A stretch of 64,000 nt of DNA, from NCBI RefSeq assembly GCF_010894405.1, contig NZ_JAAIYA010000043.1, positions 1-64,000 of the forward strand, written 5' to 3'. Source of the stretch: Pyxidicoccus caerfyrddinensis (GTDB lineage Bacteria; Myxococcota; Myxococcia; Myxococcales; Myxococcaceae). Under the pieces are notes generated by a model. It ran no database searches, was not told the origin of the DNA, and was given only the letters and a program-made list of their open reading frames with translations. Both the position numbers and the translations under genes were made by a program. Shown here in pieces: positions 9,054-16,777 of this stretch; within the stretch, counting starts at the first letter, position 1; each line of letters starts with the position of its first letter.

Positions 9054-12000
9054 TCACCGCGCGGGCGCGCACAGGCGCACGCCGAGTAGCGGGTCGCGGT
9101 GGCTGGCCTCGCTGAACTCGCGGTTGGGCACCATCGCGGACAGGGTGCCGAAGTACCAGCAGCCGCCCCGGTTCACCGGCTCCGGCGCGGGGCCATCCGA
9201 GACGGTCCACTCCCACACGTTGCCGGACAGGTCCTGCACGCCGAAGGGACTGTCCGACGCGGGGTGGCTGCCCACCATGTCCGGGCCGAAGCCTCCCGGC
9301 TGCCGGCCGTAGGTGACGTCGTGGTTGATGTCGTCCGGGGCGAGCACGTCCCCGTGCGGGTAGATGCGCGCGTCGGCGCCTCGCGCGGCGCGCTCCCACT
9401 CGAAGTCGGTGCAGGGCCGCGCGCCCGGCACCCGGCCGGTGGCGTCCAGCCAGGCGGCGTAGGCGCGCACGTCCTCCAGCGAGACACCGGACACGGGGAA
9501 GCGGCGCCAGTCCTGCTCCGCGCGCGTGGTGCGGGCGGAGTAGCGCACCGGCTCGCCCTCGCTCGCCACGTAGCGCGCGGTGGAGGGGGACAGGGTGAGC
9601 CGCCAGTGTCCGCGCGGGCCGCGCTCCAGTGCCACGCCGTTGAGGAGCTGCTGGAGCCTGGGCGCGCGGCGGGTGGCTTCCTCCGCGGGCAGCGTGTCGA
9701 GGAAGGCGGTCCACTCGCCGAAGGTCGTCTCGTGACGGGCGATGAGGTACGCGTCCGTCCGCACCGGGCGCAGCGGCCAGGCGTGCAGGAAGTAGCGGCG
9801 CAGTCCCTCGTCCCCGGCGTGTCCGGACAGGAACTTCCCGGGCGGGATGTAGACGAAGCCTTCCGGCACTGTCTTCGTGAGCGGCAGTGTCAGCGTCACC
9901 TGCTCCGCGCTTTCGGCTTCCAGCAGCAGGGGCAGTCGCACCGGCGCGTGGCCTTCCGCCTCCAGCACCAGCACCACGGAGCCCGGGGCGAGCTTCGCGT
10001 CCTTCAGCGGAGTGCGTCCGAGCTCGCCTTCGTCTCGCGCTTCCTTCCGGCCGCCGACGTCCACATAGCGCACCACGCGCACGCGGGCTCCCGTGGGCGT
10101 GGAGGTGATGTCCACGCGCGCAGGGGCTTCCTGTCGGGCGCGGTGATGGCCCTCCGGGTCGACTTCCGCGAGCAGGGCTCGCAGCGGCGCTGCTTCCGAC
10201 GGGCGGTGCGTGGCGAGGACGAAGCGCAGGCGCTCCACCGTCAGCGCTGCGAGCTGCTCTCGCGCGGCCGCGTCTTCGGGGGCTACTTCGCGCACTCGCT
10301 CCAGGGCTCGCTGGGCCTGCGCTCCGGCCGCATCCGCGTCGGCCACCTTCGTCAGGGCCGTGGCCCAGAGCGTCTCGCCTCCCTGTTCGTCGAAAGCGTC
10401 GAAGCGGGCAAAGGCCGCCTGACGCGCGGCGAGGGCCTCGGTGCGCCGGGCCGCGGACTCGGCCACGGTCTTCTCCGCCACGCCGTGCAGCACCGCGAGC
10501 GAGTGTGCCTGATCGTAGCGCGCCTTGCCCCATGGCAGCAGGGCCACCAGCAGCAGCGTGACGGCACCGGCGCCCAGGGCCCAACGGGTGCGCAGACGCT
10601 GTCGTCGCGCGGCGAGCGAGGCTTCGAGGAAGGTCGCTTCCCTCGTGCCGAGTCGCTCGCGTGGCAGGTCCTCTGCTTCCGCCAGGGCCTTCGCGCCCCA
10701 GAGGGCCTCGGTGGGCTGGCCCAGTCGCACCCACTCGGTGGCGGCGCGCTCCAGCCGGGCCACCGCGAGCCGGACCTCCGCGTCGCCCTCGCGCCAGGCG
10801 CGCAGCGTGTCCCAGCCTCGCAGCAACGCCTCGTGGGCCAGCGTGTACGCGCCGCCGGCCTCCGCATCGAGCGCGGTGACGAGACGGCCTCGCACCAGGG
10901 CCTCCAGTGCGGCGCGTGTCGCGGGCTCGCTGGCCCCGAGCGCGTCGGCGGTGCGCGGTGCTCGGGTGCCGTCCGGGGTGATGAGGGAGAGCAACACCCG
11001 ACGCGCCGCCACGCGCTGCGCGGGAGTGAGCGAGGCCAGCACCGCGTCTGCATGCCGCGCCAGCGCGCCTTCCACTCCGCCCATGTCATCGAGCGCGGAG
11101 GCCGTGAGGAGGCGCCGGCCCGTGTCCCTCCGCTCCCACAGTTGCGCGAGCGTGAACTGGAGCAGCGGCAGCGTCCCTTCGCCGTGCAGCGCTGGAGTGG
11201 TGAGCGCTTCCACCAGTGCTTCGGACTCGAACGCGTGGGCGTGCGCGCGCGCCGGACCTTCGATGGCTTCTCTCACGCCTACGGCGGACAGCGGCGGCAG
11301 CGGGAAGATGGCGCGTCCGGCCGCCTCGCCCAGCCCGGGAAGCGTGAGGGCCTGTCCGAGGAAGTCGCTGCGCACGGTGGCCAGCAGTCGCACGCCCGGC
11401 GCATCCAGGCAGAGCGCGGCGAGCGCTCGCGCCATGGCATGTGCCTCCTCCATGGGCGCGAGGGTGAAGAGCTCCTCCATCGGGTCCACGCACACGAGCA
11501 CGCCCGAACTGCGGGTGCGGGCGCGCAGTGTGCGAGCGACTCCGTCCGGTGCTTCGCGTAGTCCGGTCTCCAGCTCTGCCTCTGGCAGGCCCAGCACCGG
11601 CGCGAGCGCGGCGACGAGCGCGGCCAGGGGCGTGCGGCCCGGCGACAGTGTCACCATCGTGGGCATGGTGCCCAGGGCTCCGGCGGCGAGCGCGGGAAGC
11701 ACTCCCGCGCGGCACAGCGATGACTTGCCCACGCCGGACGCGGCGGCCACGAGGACGAAGGACTCCGAGCGCAGCCGGTCCAGCACGGCGCGCACCTCCG
11801 GGCCCCGGCCGAAGAAGAGGCCACGGTGCTCCGCTTCGAAGGGCAGGAGCCCCCGGTACGGATTGCCCGCGGGCAGGACTTCGGGGCCCGGACGCCAGGC
11901 CAGGGCCTCCAGGGCTTCGCGCAGCGCATCTCCGTTCGGATAGCGGCGGGACGCGTCGCGGCGCAGGCAGCGGTCCACCACCTCGGCCAGTCGTGGGTCC

Positions 12001-12950
12001 ACGCCCGGGGCGTGCGCGGCGAGCGGTGGAGCGTCCTCGCGCTGGAGTCGCACGGGCAGCTCCGCCAGGGCGGCGTCGGCGAAGGGGACTGCTCCCGAGG
12101 CCAGCTCGTAGAGGATGACGCCCAGGCCGTACACGTCCGTGCGTGGCGTGGCGGGCTCTCCGCGCCAGGACTCCGGGGCCATGTAGAGGGGCGTGCCGAG
12201 GATGGCTCCCTGCCGCGTGCGTGCACCGTCGGCGACGCTGGCTGTGGAGTCCGGGCCCGTGGCCACCCGGGGCCGAGCCTCGGAGGGCAGCGTCTCCGTA
12301 CCCACGGAGGGCAGGGGAACGGGACGTACGGGCACCGCATCAGCGACTTCGGCGGCGGGCTCCGCGAGCGCAACGTCGCGCCCGGACAGGCCGCTGGGCT
12401 CGCGCACCGTGCCCATCACGGGCCTGGCAACACCCCCACCATCGAGCAGCTTGGCGAGCCCGAAGTCGAGCAGCTTGACGGTGCCATCCTCCGTCAGCAG
12501 CGCGTTCGCCGGCTTGAGGTCGCGGTGCAGCACTCCGCGCCGGTGCGCCGCCGCCAGTCCTCGCGCCAGGTCGATGGCCAGCTCCAGGACGCGCTCGGAG
12601 GGCAGGGGGCGCGGCAGCGTGTGCAGCGGCTCGCCGCGCAGGTACTCCGAGACCAGGTACGGCCGGCCCTCCACCGTGCCCGCGCGGAACAGCGAGACGA
12701 CGTTGGGATGCTGGAGCCGCGCCACCGCCCGCGCCTCCGTGATGAAGCGCTCACGGGCCTCGGGTGACGGCCGCGCGGCGGCGATGAACTTCACCGCCAC
12801 CGGCCGGCCGAGCAGCGTGTCCTCGGCCAGCCACACCCGGCCCATGGCGCCCTCTCCCAGCGGGCGCACCAGCCGGTACTCGTCGAAGGTCTCCGGTGGG
12901 AGCCAGGTGTCGTCCGGCGGCTGCGGGCTGGAGTCGGCGGGGTCCATCAT
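9054..12950 (-). CDS. Giant Ser/Thr kinase with STAND ATPase, PEGA and FGE-sulfatase domains
   Basis: A 1298-residue protein. The kinase domain (about 24-350) has GEGAMGRV, K54, HRDLKPAN (D144), DFG (162-164) and APE (258-260). DFG and APE are 98 residues apart instead of about 25-30, because of a Pro/Ala/Glu-rich insert in the activation segment. An nSTAND-like NTPase follows (FFGRGPEV, Walker A ASGVGKSS near 404-410). Then come a transmembrane helix near 785-805, a helical region, a PEGA-like domain (about 945-1025) and a formylglycine-generating/sulfatase-modifying domain (about 1030-1298; NVWEWTV, GVRLC) on the far side of the membrane. The kinase end is cytoplasmic. Start ATGATG at 12950; the second ATG is equally possible. 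The FHA activator is the likely target. Confidence 0.93.
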   Translation of the reverse strand: MMDPADSSPQPPDDTWLPPETFDEYRLVRPLGEGAMGRVWLAEDTLLGRPVAVKFIAAARPSPEARERFITEARAVARLQHPNVVSLFRAGTVEGRPYLVSEYLRGEPLHTLPRPLPSERVLELAIDLARGLAAAHRRGVLHRDLKPANALLTEDGTVKLLDFGLAKLLDGGGVARPVMGTVREPSGLSGRDVALAEPAAEVADAVPVRPVPLPSVGTETLPSEARPRVATGPDSTASVADGARTRQGAILGTPLYMAPESWRGEPATPRTDVYGLGVILYELASGAVPFADAALAELPVRLQREDAPPLAAHAPGVDPRLAEVVDRCLRRDASRRYPNGDALREALEALAWRPGPEVLPAGNPYRGLLPFEAEHRGLFFGRGPEVRAVLDRLRSESFVLVAAASGVGKSSLCRAGVLPALAAGALGTMPTMVTLSPGRTPLAALVAALAPVLGLPEAELETGLREAPDGVARTLRARTRSSGVLVCVDPMEELFTLAPMEEAHAMARALAALCLDAPGVRLLATVRSDFLGQALTLPGLGEAAGRAIFPLPPLSAVGVREAIEGPARAHAHAFESEALVEALTTPALHGEGTLPLLQFTLAQLWERRDTGRRLLTASALDDMGGVEGALARHADAVLASLTPAQRVAARRVLLSLITPDGTRAPRTADALGASEPATRAALEALVRGRLVTALDAEAGGAYTLAHEALLRGWDTLRAWREGDAEVRLAVARLERAATEWVRLGQPTEALWGAKALAEAEDLPRERLGTREATFLEASLAARRQRLRTRWALGAGAVTLLLVALLPWGKARYDQAHSLAVLHGVAEKTVAESAARRTEALAARQAAFARFDAFDEQGGETLWATALTKVADADAAGAQAQRALERVREVAPEDAAAREQLAALTVERLRFVLATHRPSEAAPLRALLAEVDPEGHHRARQEAPARVDITSTPTGARVRVVRYVDVGGRKEARDEGELGRTPLKDAKLAPGSVVLVLEAEGHAPVRLPLLLEAESAEQVTLTLPLTKTVPEGFVYIPPGKFLSGHAGDEGLRRYFLHAWPLRPVRTDAYLIARHETTFGEWTAFLDTLPAEEATRRAPRLQQLLNGVALERGPRGHWRLTLSPSTARYVASEGEPVRYSARTTRAEQDWRRFPVSGVSLEDVRAYAAWLDATGRVPGARPCTDFEWERAARGADARIYPHGDVLAPDDINHDVTYGRQPGGFGPDMVGSHPASDSPFGVQDLSGNVWEWTVSDGPAPEPVNRGGCWYFGTLSAMVPNREFSEASHRDPLLGVRLCAPAR

Positions 12951-13015
12951 CGAGGCGTGCCCCGAAGTGGACCCCGTTTCCGCGTCCGCCGCCAGTCTCC
13001 GCCGGTCAGCGCCCC

Positions 13016-14545
13016 TCACTCCTTGGGTGGGAAGAGGTTCTGGGCGGACTCGTTGAAGAGGGGCGTCCGGTCGTCCTTCTTCAGTGCTTCCTCCGGGTTC
13101 TCGCAGTAGCGGGGCACCCGCTCGACACCGGTGGGCGTCTGGAGGTGGTCGAAGAGGTTGGGGCAGCCCTCGTAGAAGACGTCGTCCGGCGCATTCGACC
13201 AGCGCTTCACGTGCAGGCACGTGGCGCCCCACGGCATCCAGCCCGCCTCGAAGAAGTGGCCCTGCTGGGGGACGTCATGGGTCTGGATGCCGGCCGTGTC
13301 CCAGAGATTGATGGGCGTGTTGGGCTGCGTCCACGACTGGCCATTGCCGCAGTAGTCCGCGCGCGCCATGCGGGTGCACGTCTGGTGGAGCATCGCCGCC
13401 GACAAGCCGGTGCCCTGGGCCGAGGGTTCGTCCCACGGGCGGTAGCCCCAGCGGTAGCACTTGGTGATGACGCCCCGGCCACACGAGAACGTGAACAGGC
13501 GCGCGTCCTCGTTGCGGCTGGCGCGCTCGTCCCACCAGCCCGTGACGGGAATGGCCACCGGCAGCCCCTCGCCGCCATCCTGCGCGTCCACGTCGGCACC
13601 GCACAGCGGCTCCCACTGGCCGTCGGCCCGCGGCTCCTGCACGAAGTAGCGGTAGGTGGTGCCGGTGCCGTAGAGGCCTGGGTGGACGTAGTCCTGGCCG
13701 AGCTCGTCGTACACGGCCGCGATGCGCATGGAGATGACGCTCCCATCCGTCCTGATGGCTTCCACCGGCGCTCCCGCCAGCGCCAGTCCCGTCTGCACGA
13801 CGTTGAAGTACGGCGCGGCCGTGGTGGTGTCCTCCGCCTCCACCGTGGACTTCAGCGGCTGGTGGCTCCAGTACGGAGCGATGAGCACGGAGAAGATGCC
13901 CGTGGACGGACAGGTGAACGTCACGTGCGCGGCACGGGTGCCACAGGCGTCATCGTTCGAGGCCAGCTTCGCCGTCGACGCGTACTCGCACGGCGCCGAG
14001 CCCCGGCACACGCGCAGCATCGTGTCCTCCGCGCCCGACACGCCACAGGCCCCCGTGGCGAGTGAGATGCTCGCCCCCGGAGCGCACCGCCACTGGCCGC
14101 CGGACTTCCAGCCACAGCCGCGCGTCTCCCCGTAGGTCGGCGTGGCGCAGGCGCCGAGGCTCGGCGTGGTGCCCGACAGCACGCTGCGCTGGACCTGGAG
14201 CGTGCCCTCGACGACGACGCCCGTGTCCACGACCGAGCCCGTGCCGCCCGCGATGCTGCGCAGCGAGAAGCCCTTGATGACCGGCCCGCTGATGCTCCCG
14301 TCCGGGCCGGGCTCGTAGCTGCTTCGCAGGAAGCCGGAGCGCAGGTTGCCCTGCCGCTCGTAGCCCTGGGCCGTGACAGTTCCGCCTCCTGCCTCCGGGA
14401 TGCCTTCCAGCACCTGCTCGGGCAGCCCCGAGGTTTCACCGGGCAGCGACAGCTCCGAAGTGGGCTCTCCACACGCGCACGCGGCCAGGGCCACCACCAG
14501 GGCCTGGCTTCGCAACGAAAATCTCAAGGACAGACCCGCGTTCAT
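13016..14545 (-). CDS. ADYC-domain lipoprotein
   Basis: A 509-residue exported protein. Its N-terminus is a lipoprotein signal (RSQALVVALAACACG, with a LAAC lipobox). The C-terminal half carries the signature RADYCGNG, together with CYRWGYRPWDE, MARADYC and a Cys/Trp-rich end; this is the ADYC domain known mainly from myxobacteria. Many paired cysteines suggest disulfides in the envelope. Function unknown. The start at 14545 was chosen because AAGAGGAG precedes it and the signal peptide starts there. The kinase gene begins 65 bases downstream on the same strand, so the two may be co-transcribed. Confidence 0.85.
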   Translation of the reverse strand: MNAGLSLRFSLRSQALVVALAACACGEPTSELSLPGETSGLPEQVLEGIPEAGGGTVTAQGYERQGNLRSGFLRSSYEPGPDGSISGPVIKGFSLRSIAGGTGSVVDTGVVVEGTLQVQRSVLSGTTPSLGACATPTYGETRGCGWKSGGQWRCAPGASISLATGACGVSGAEDTMLRVCRGSAPCEYASTAKLASNDDACGTRAAHVTFTCPSTGIFSVLIAPYWSHQPLKSTVEAEDTTTAAPYFNVVQTGLALAGAPVEAIRTDGSVISMRIAAVYDELGQDYVHPGLYGTGTTYRYFVQEPRADGQWEPLCGADVDAQDGGEGLPVAIPVTGWWDERASRNEDARLFTFSCGRGVITKCYRWGYRPWDEPSAQGTGLSAAMLHQTCTRMARADYCGNGQSWTQPNTPINLWDTAGIQTHDVPQQGHFFEAGWMPWGATCLHVKRWSNAPDDVFYEGCPNLFDHLQTPTGVERVPRYCENPEEALKKDDRTPLFNESAQNLFPPKE

Positions 14546-14981
14546 GACGCTCCTCTTGGGATGACGCCGCACGGAAGGGACACCGGCGTCGGAAGGAATA
14601 GATGCGGACCATTTTGCAGGTCCGGGGCCAGCGGGGTGGGAGGACGCGCGTCACCCGGGCCAGGCCTGTCATGGCAGAGGGGTGTGACACGCCGTCACGG
14701 CCCCGGCCGCCTCGCGTCCCACCCGCGACGGCGGCCCCGTCCCACCCCTGAGCCCTACCCTGTCACACCGCGCCTGCCTGCTCTCGCGTGTGGGGAGCTA
14801 TGCCCGGCGACTACAGGGGCCCTCCGGCCGGGGTGACCTGGAGCCGGCCCGGGTGATAGTTCTTCGGGACGGTCGGCGCCGGCCCGGGGAGCCCGCCCGA
14901 CTCCTTCATCCCAGAGACAGCCCGGCCCCGCGGGCACTCGGAATCACCCCCGGGCCTCTGCGCCCGATTCGGAAGGACCCT
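14546..14981. other. Divergent intergenic region
   Basis: A 436-base gap between two outward-facing lipoprotein genes, so it should hold both promoters. No clear -35/-10 pair, operator or RNA gene was found. A short GTGAC-ACGCC-GTCAC inverted repeat is the only local symmetry noted. Confidence 0.4.
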
Positions 14982-15860
14982 ATGCGCTTCAATCGGTTTG
15001 TGGTGCTGCCCCTCGCGCTGCTCGCGCTGGGCGCGCTGCCGGCGTGCTCGAACGACGACGACAACGACGACGACGACAACAACCCCGACTCGGGCGTCTC
15101 CGCGGACGCGGGCACCGGGGCGGACTCGGGCACCGGGGCGGACTCGGGCACCTATACCTTCCCCGACGCGGGCGCGGACCCGGGCGTCAGCCCCACCGCC
15201 ACGTGTCCGACGGGCTCGCTCATCTGCGAGGCCTTCGACAAGGGCACCAACGGGTGGAGCTCCAGCTCGGACCGCGCCACCGCCGATGTGGTGGGCGGCA
15301 GGCTGCACATCCTCACCGCGGACGGAGTGGATGAGAGCAAGGCGCCGGTGGGCCAGGACTGGGATGCCATCGTGCGCTGGGAGAAGCGCATCCCCGCCTT
15401 CAGCACGCAGCTCTTCGTGCGCGCGCACGTGTACCTGCAGTCCCTGCCCGCCATCTTCGGGCAGATGGGGACGTTCTTCGTGCTGACGAACCTGAATGAC
15501 GACTTCGGCGGCATCGAGCTCCAGGTGATTTCGGATACCGGCTTCGCGCTGGACGACTGGTCCTTCCGCGATGGCCAGGGCTGGAACCGCCAGGGCCCCC
15601 CGGTCGGCCTGGGCATGGCCGCGGGCAAGTGGGTGTGCCTGGAGTGGGAGGTCCGCCGCGACAGCGCGTCGAGCATCCACGGCAGCACCAAGGTCTACAG
15701 GGACGGTGCCCTGGCCCACGAGTTCCCCAAGATCGGCATGCGGAACTTCGACCGGTTCATCGTGGGCTACGGCTTCGTCCACCCGCAGGGCAAGTCCGCC
15801 TCCGAGGCGTGGATCGACAACGTCGCCGTCAGCAGCACGGCGCGCATCGGCTGCCAGTAA
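14982..15860 (+). CDS. Lipoprotein with Asp/Gly linker and jelly-roll-like domain
   Basis: A 292-residue lipoprotein. The signal peptide ends at the lipobox LPAC, directly followed by an Asp/Asn run and a repetitive Asp-Ser-Gly-Thr-Ala linker (about 25-70). The remaining domain has alternating short strands (RLHILTADG, IELQVISDTGF, WVCLEWEVRRD, AWIDNVAVS) as in concanavalin-like or polysaccharide-lyase-like sandwiches. This is a fold guess only; no catalytic motif is recognised. The linker probably holds the domain away from the outer membrane. Start at 14982 with a GGAAGGA ribosome site. Confidence 0.82.
   Translation: MRFNRFVVLPLALLALGALPACSNDDDNDDDDNNPDSGVSADAGTGADSGTGADSGTYTFPDAGADPGVSPTATCPTGSLICEAFDKGTNGWSSSSDRATADVVGGRLHILTADGVDESKAPVGQDWDAIVRWEKRIPAFSTQLFVRAHVYLQSLPAIFGQMGTFFVLTNLNDDFGGIELQVISDTGFALDDWSFRDGQGWNRQGPPVGLGMAAGKWVCLEWEVRRDSASSIHGSTKVYRDGALAHEFPKIGMRNFDRFIVGYGFVHPQGKSASEAWIDNVAVSSTARIGCQ
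15111..15146 (+). repeat. 18-bp tandem duplication in the lipoprotein linker
   Basis: Two exact copies of an 18-base unit beginning GGCACCGGGG, followed by a partial third copy, preceded at about 15054-15084 by a GAC/AAC microsatellite. It stays in frame, so copy-number change would only lengthen or shorten the surface linker. Confidence 0.85.
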
Positions 15861-15904
15861 CACCGCCTCCGCGAGGACCCGGCGGCCTGTCAGGTCCCCC
15901 TGGT

Positions 15905-15933
15905 AATCTTCGTGTAATATAGACACGAAGATT
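15905..15933. promoter_or_regulatory. Perfect 11-bp inverted repeat before the PARG-like gene
   Basis: Arms AATCTTCGTGT and ACACGAAGATT with a 7-base AT-rich centre (AATATAG), ending 15 bases before the start codon at 15949. The centre holds TATAGA, usable as a -10 element. The AT content stands out against its surroundings. It looks like a repressor operator overlapping the promoter or start; as RNA it could also form a hairpin near the ribosome site. The protein that binds it is not known. Confidence 0.7.
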
Positions 15934-15948
15934 GCCGGGGAGCAGGTC

Positions 15949-16770
15949 ATGTCGCTGAAGGGAATCGCGCAGGAGACGGTGGACATCGTGGAGCGGGGCG
16001 AATACGTGGCGCCGTCCGGGCAGCCCGTCTCGCTCCGGGCCGCGGTGGAGCACGCAAAGGGCGGGACGGAGCTCTACCGGCCGGGTGACTTCGGACGGCT
16101 GGTGTTGCCCGAGTCCCCCGTGGGCACGGGCCGGCCCCGCATCGAGGTGACGTCGGAGAAGACGGGCGAGGCCTGTCGCAGGCTGGTGGAAGGGGAGGGC
16201 GTACCGGGCGTCGTCGCGCTCAACTTCGCGTCGGCGAAGAACCCGGGCGGCGGCTTCCTGGGCGGAGCGAAGGCGCAGGAGGAGGACCTGGCGCGCTGCT
16301 CGGCGCTCTACGCGTGCCTCCTCACGCAGCGCGAGTACTACGACGCCAACCGCGCGGACCACTCGCCGCTCTACACGGACCACATCATCTACTCGCCGGA
16401 CGTGCCCTTCTTCCGGGACGAGGGGCTCACGCTGCTGGAGCGGCCCTTCTGCGTGTCCCTCATCACCGCGCCCGCGCCCAATGCAGGCTCGGCCCGGCGC
16501 AACGCTCCGGACCTGGTCCACAGCCTGCGCAAGGTGCTGCACGCGCGGGCCATCAAGGTGCTCCAGGTGGCGGCACAGCACGGCCACCGCACCCTCGTGC
16601 TGGGGGCGTGGGGCTGCGGCGCCTTCCGCAATGACCCGCACGACGCGGCGGACGCGTTCTCCGGGGCGCTCGCTTCCTTCCCCGGTGTCTTCGAGCGGGT
16701 GGTGTTCGCGGTGTGGGAGCGGGGTGGGGACGGCCCCAACCTGCGCGCCTTCCAGGAGCGGTTCGGCTGA
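15949..16770 (+). CDS. TIGR02452-type microbial poly(ADP-ribose) glycohydrolase
   Basis: A 273-residue macrodomain-like hydrolase. The PARG signature GGG-X7-QEE is present (Gly100-102, Gln110-Glu111-Glu112) inside NPGGGFLGGAKAQEED. The C-terminal half has LGAWGCGAFRNDP, the diphosphate-binding loop of the family. The length is normal for bacterial PARG. It should release ADP-ribose from ADP-ribosylated protein or nucleic acid in the cytoplasm. Start at 15949 behind GGGGAGCAGG. It is a single-gene unit, convergent with the next gene with only 7 bases between them, and is probably controlled by the palindrome just upstream. Confidence 0.92.
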   Translation: MSLKGIAQETVDIVERGEYVAPSGQPVSLRAAVEHAKGGTELYRPGDFGRLVLPESPVGTGRPRIEVTSEKTGEACRRLVEGEGVPGVVALNFASAKNPGGGFLGGAKAQEEDLARCSALYACLLTQREYYDANRADHSPLYTDHIIYSPDVPFFRDEGLTLLERPFCVSLITAPAPNAGSARRNAPDLVHSLRKVLHARAIKVLQVAAQHGHRTLVLGAWGCGAFRNDPHDAADAFSGALASFPGVFERVVFAVWERGGDGPNLRAFQERFG

Positions 16771-16777
16771 GCGGCGC

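Noticed and set aside
14790..14981. Longer start for the lipoprotein at 14982
   Set aside because: Upstream in-frame codons would put about 60 non-hydrophobic residues before an otherwise perfect lipoprotein signal.
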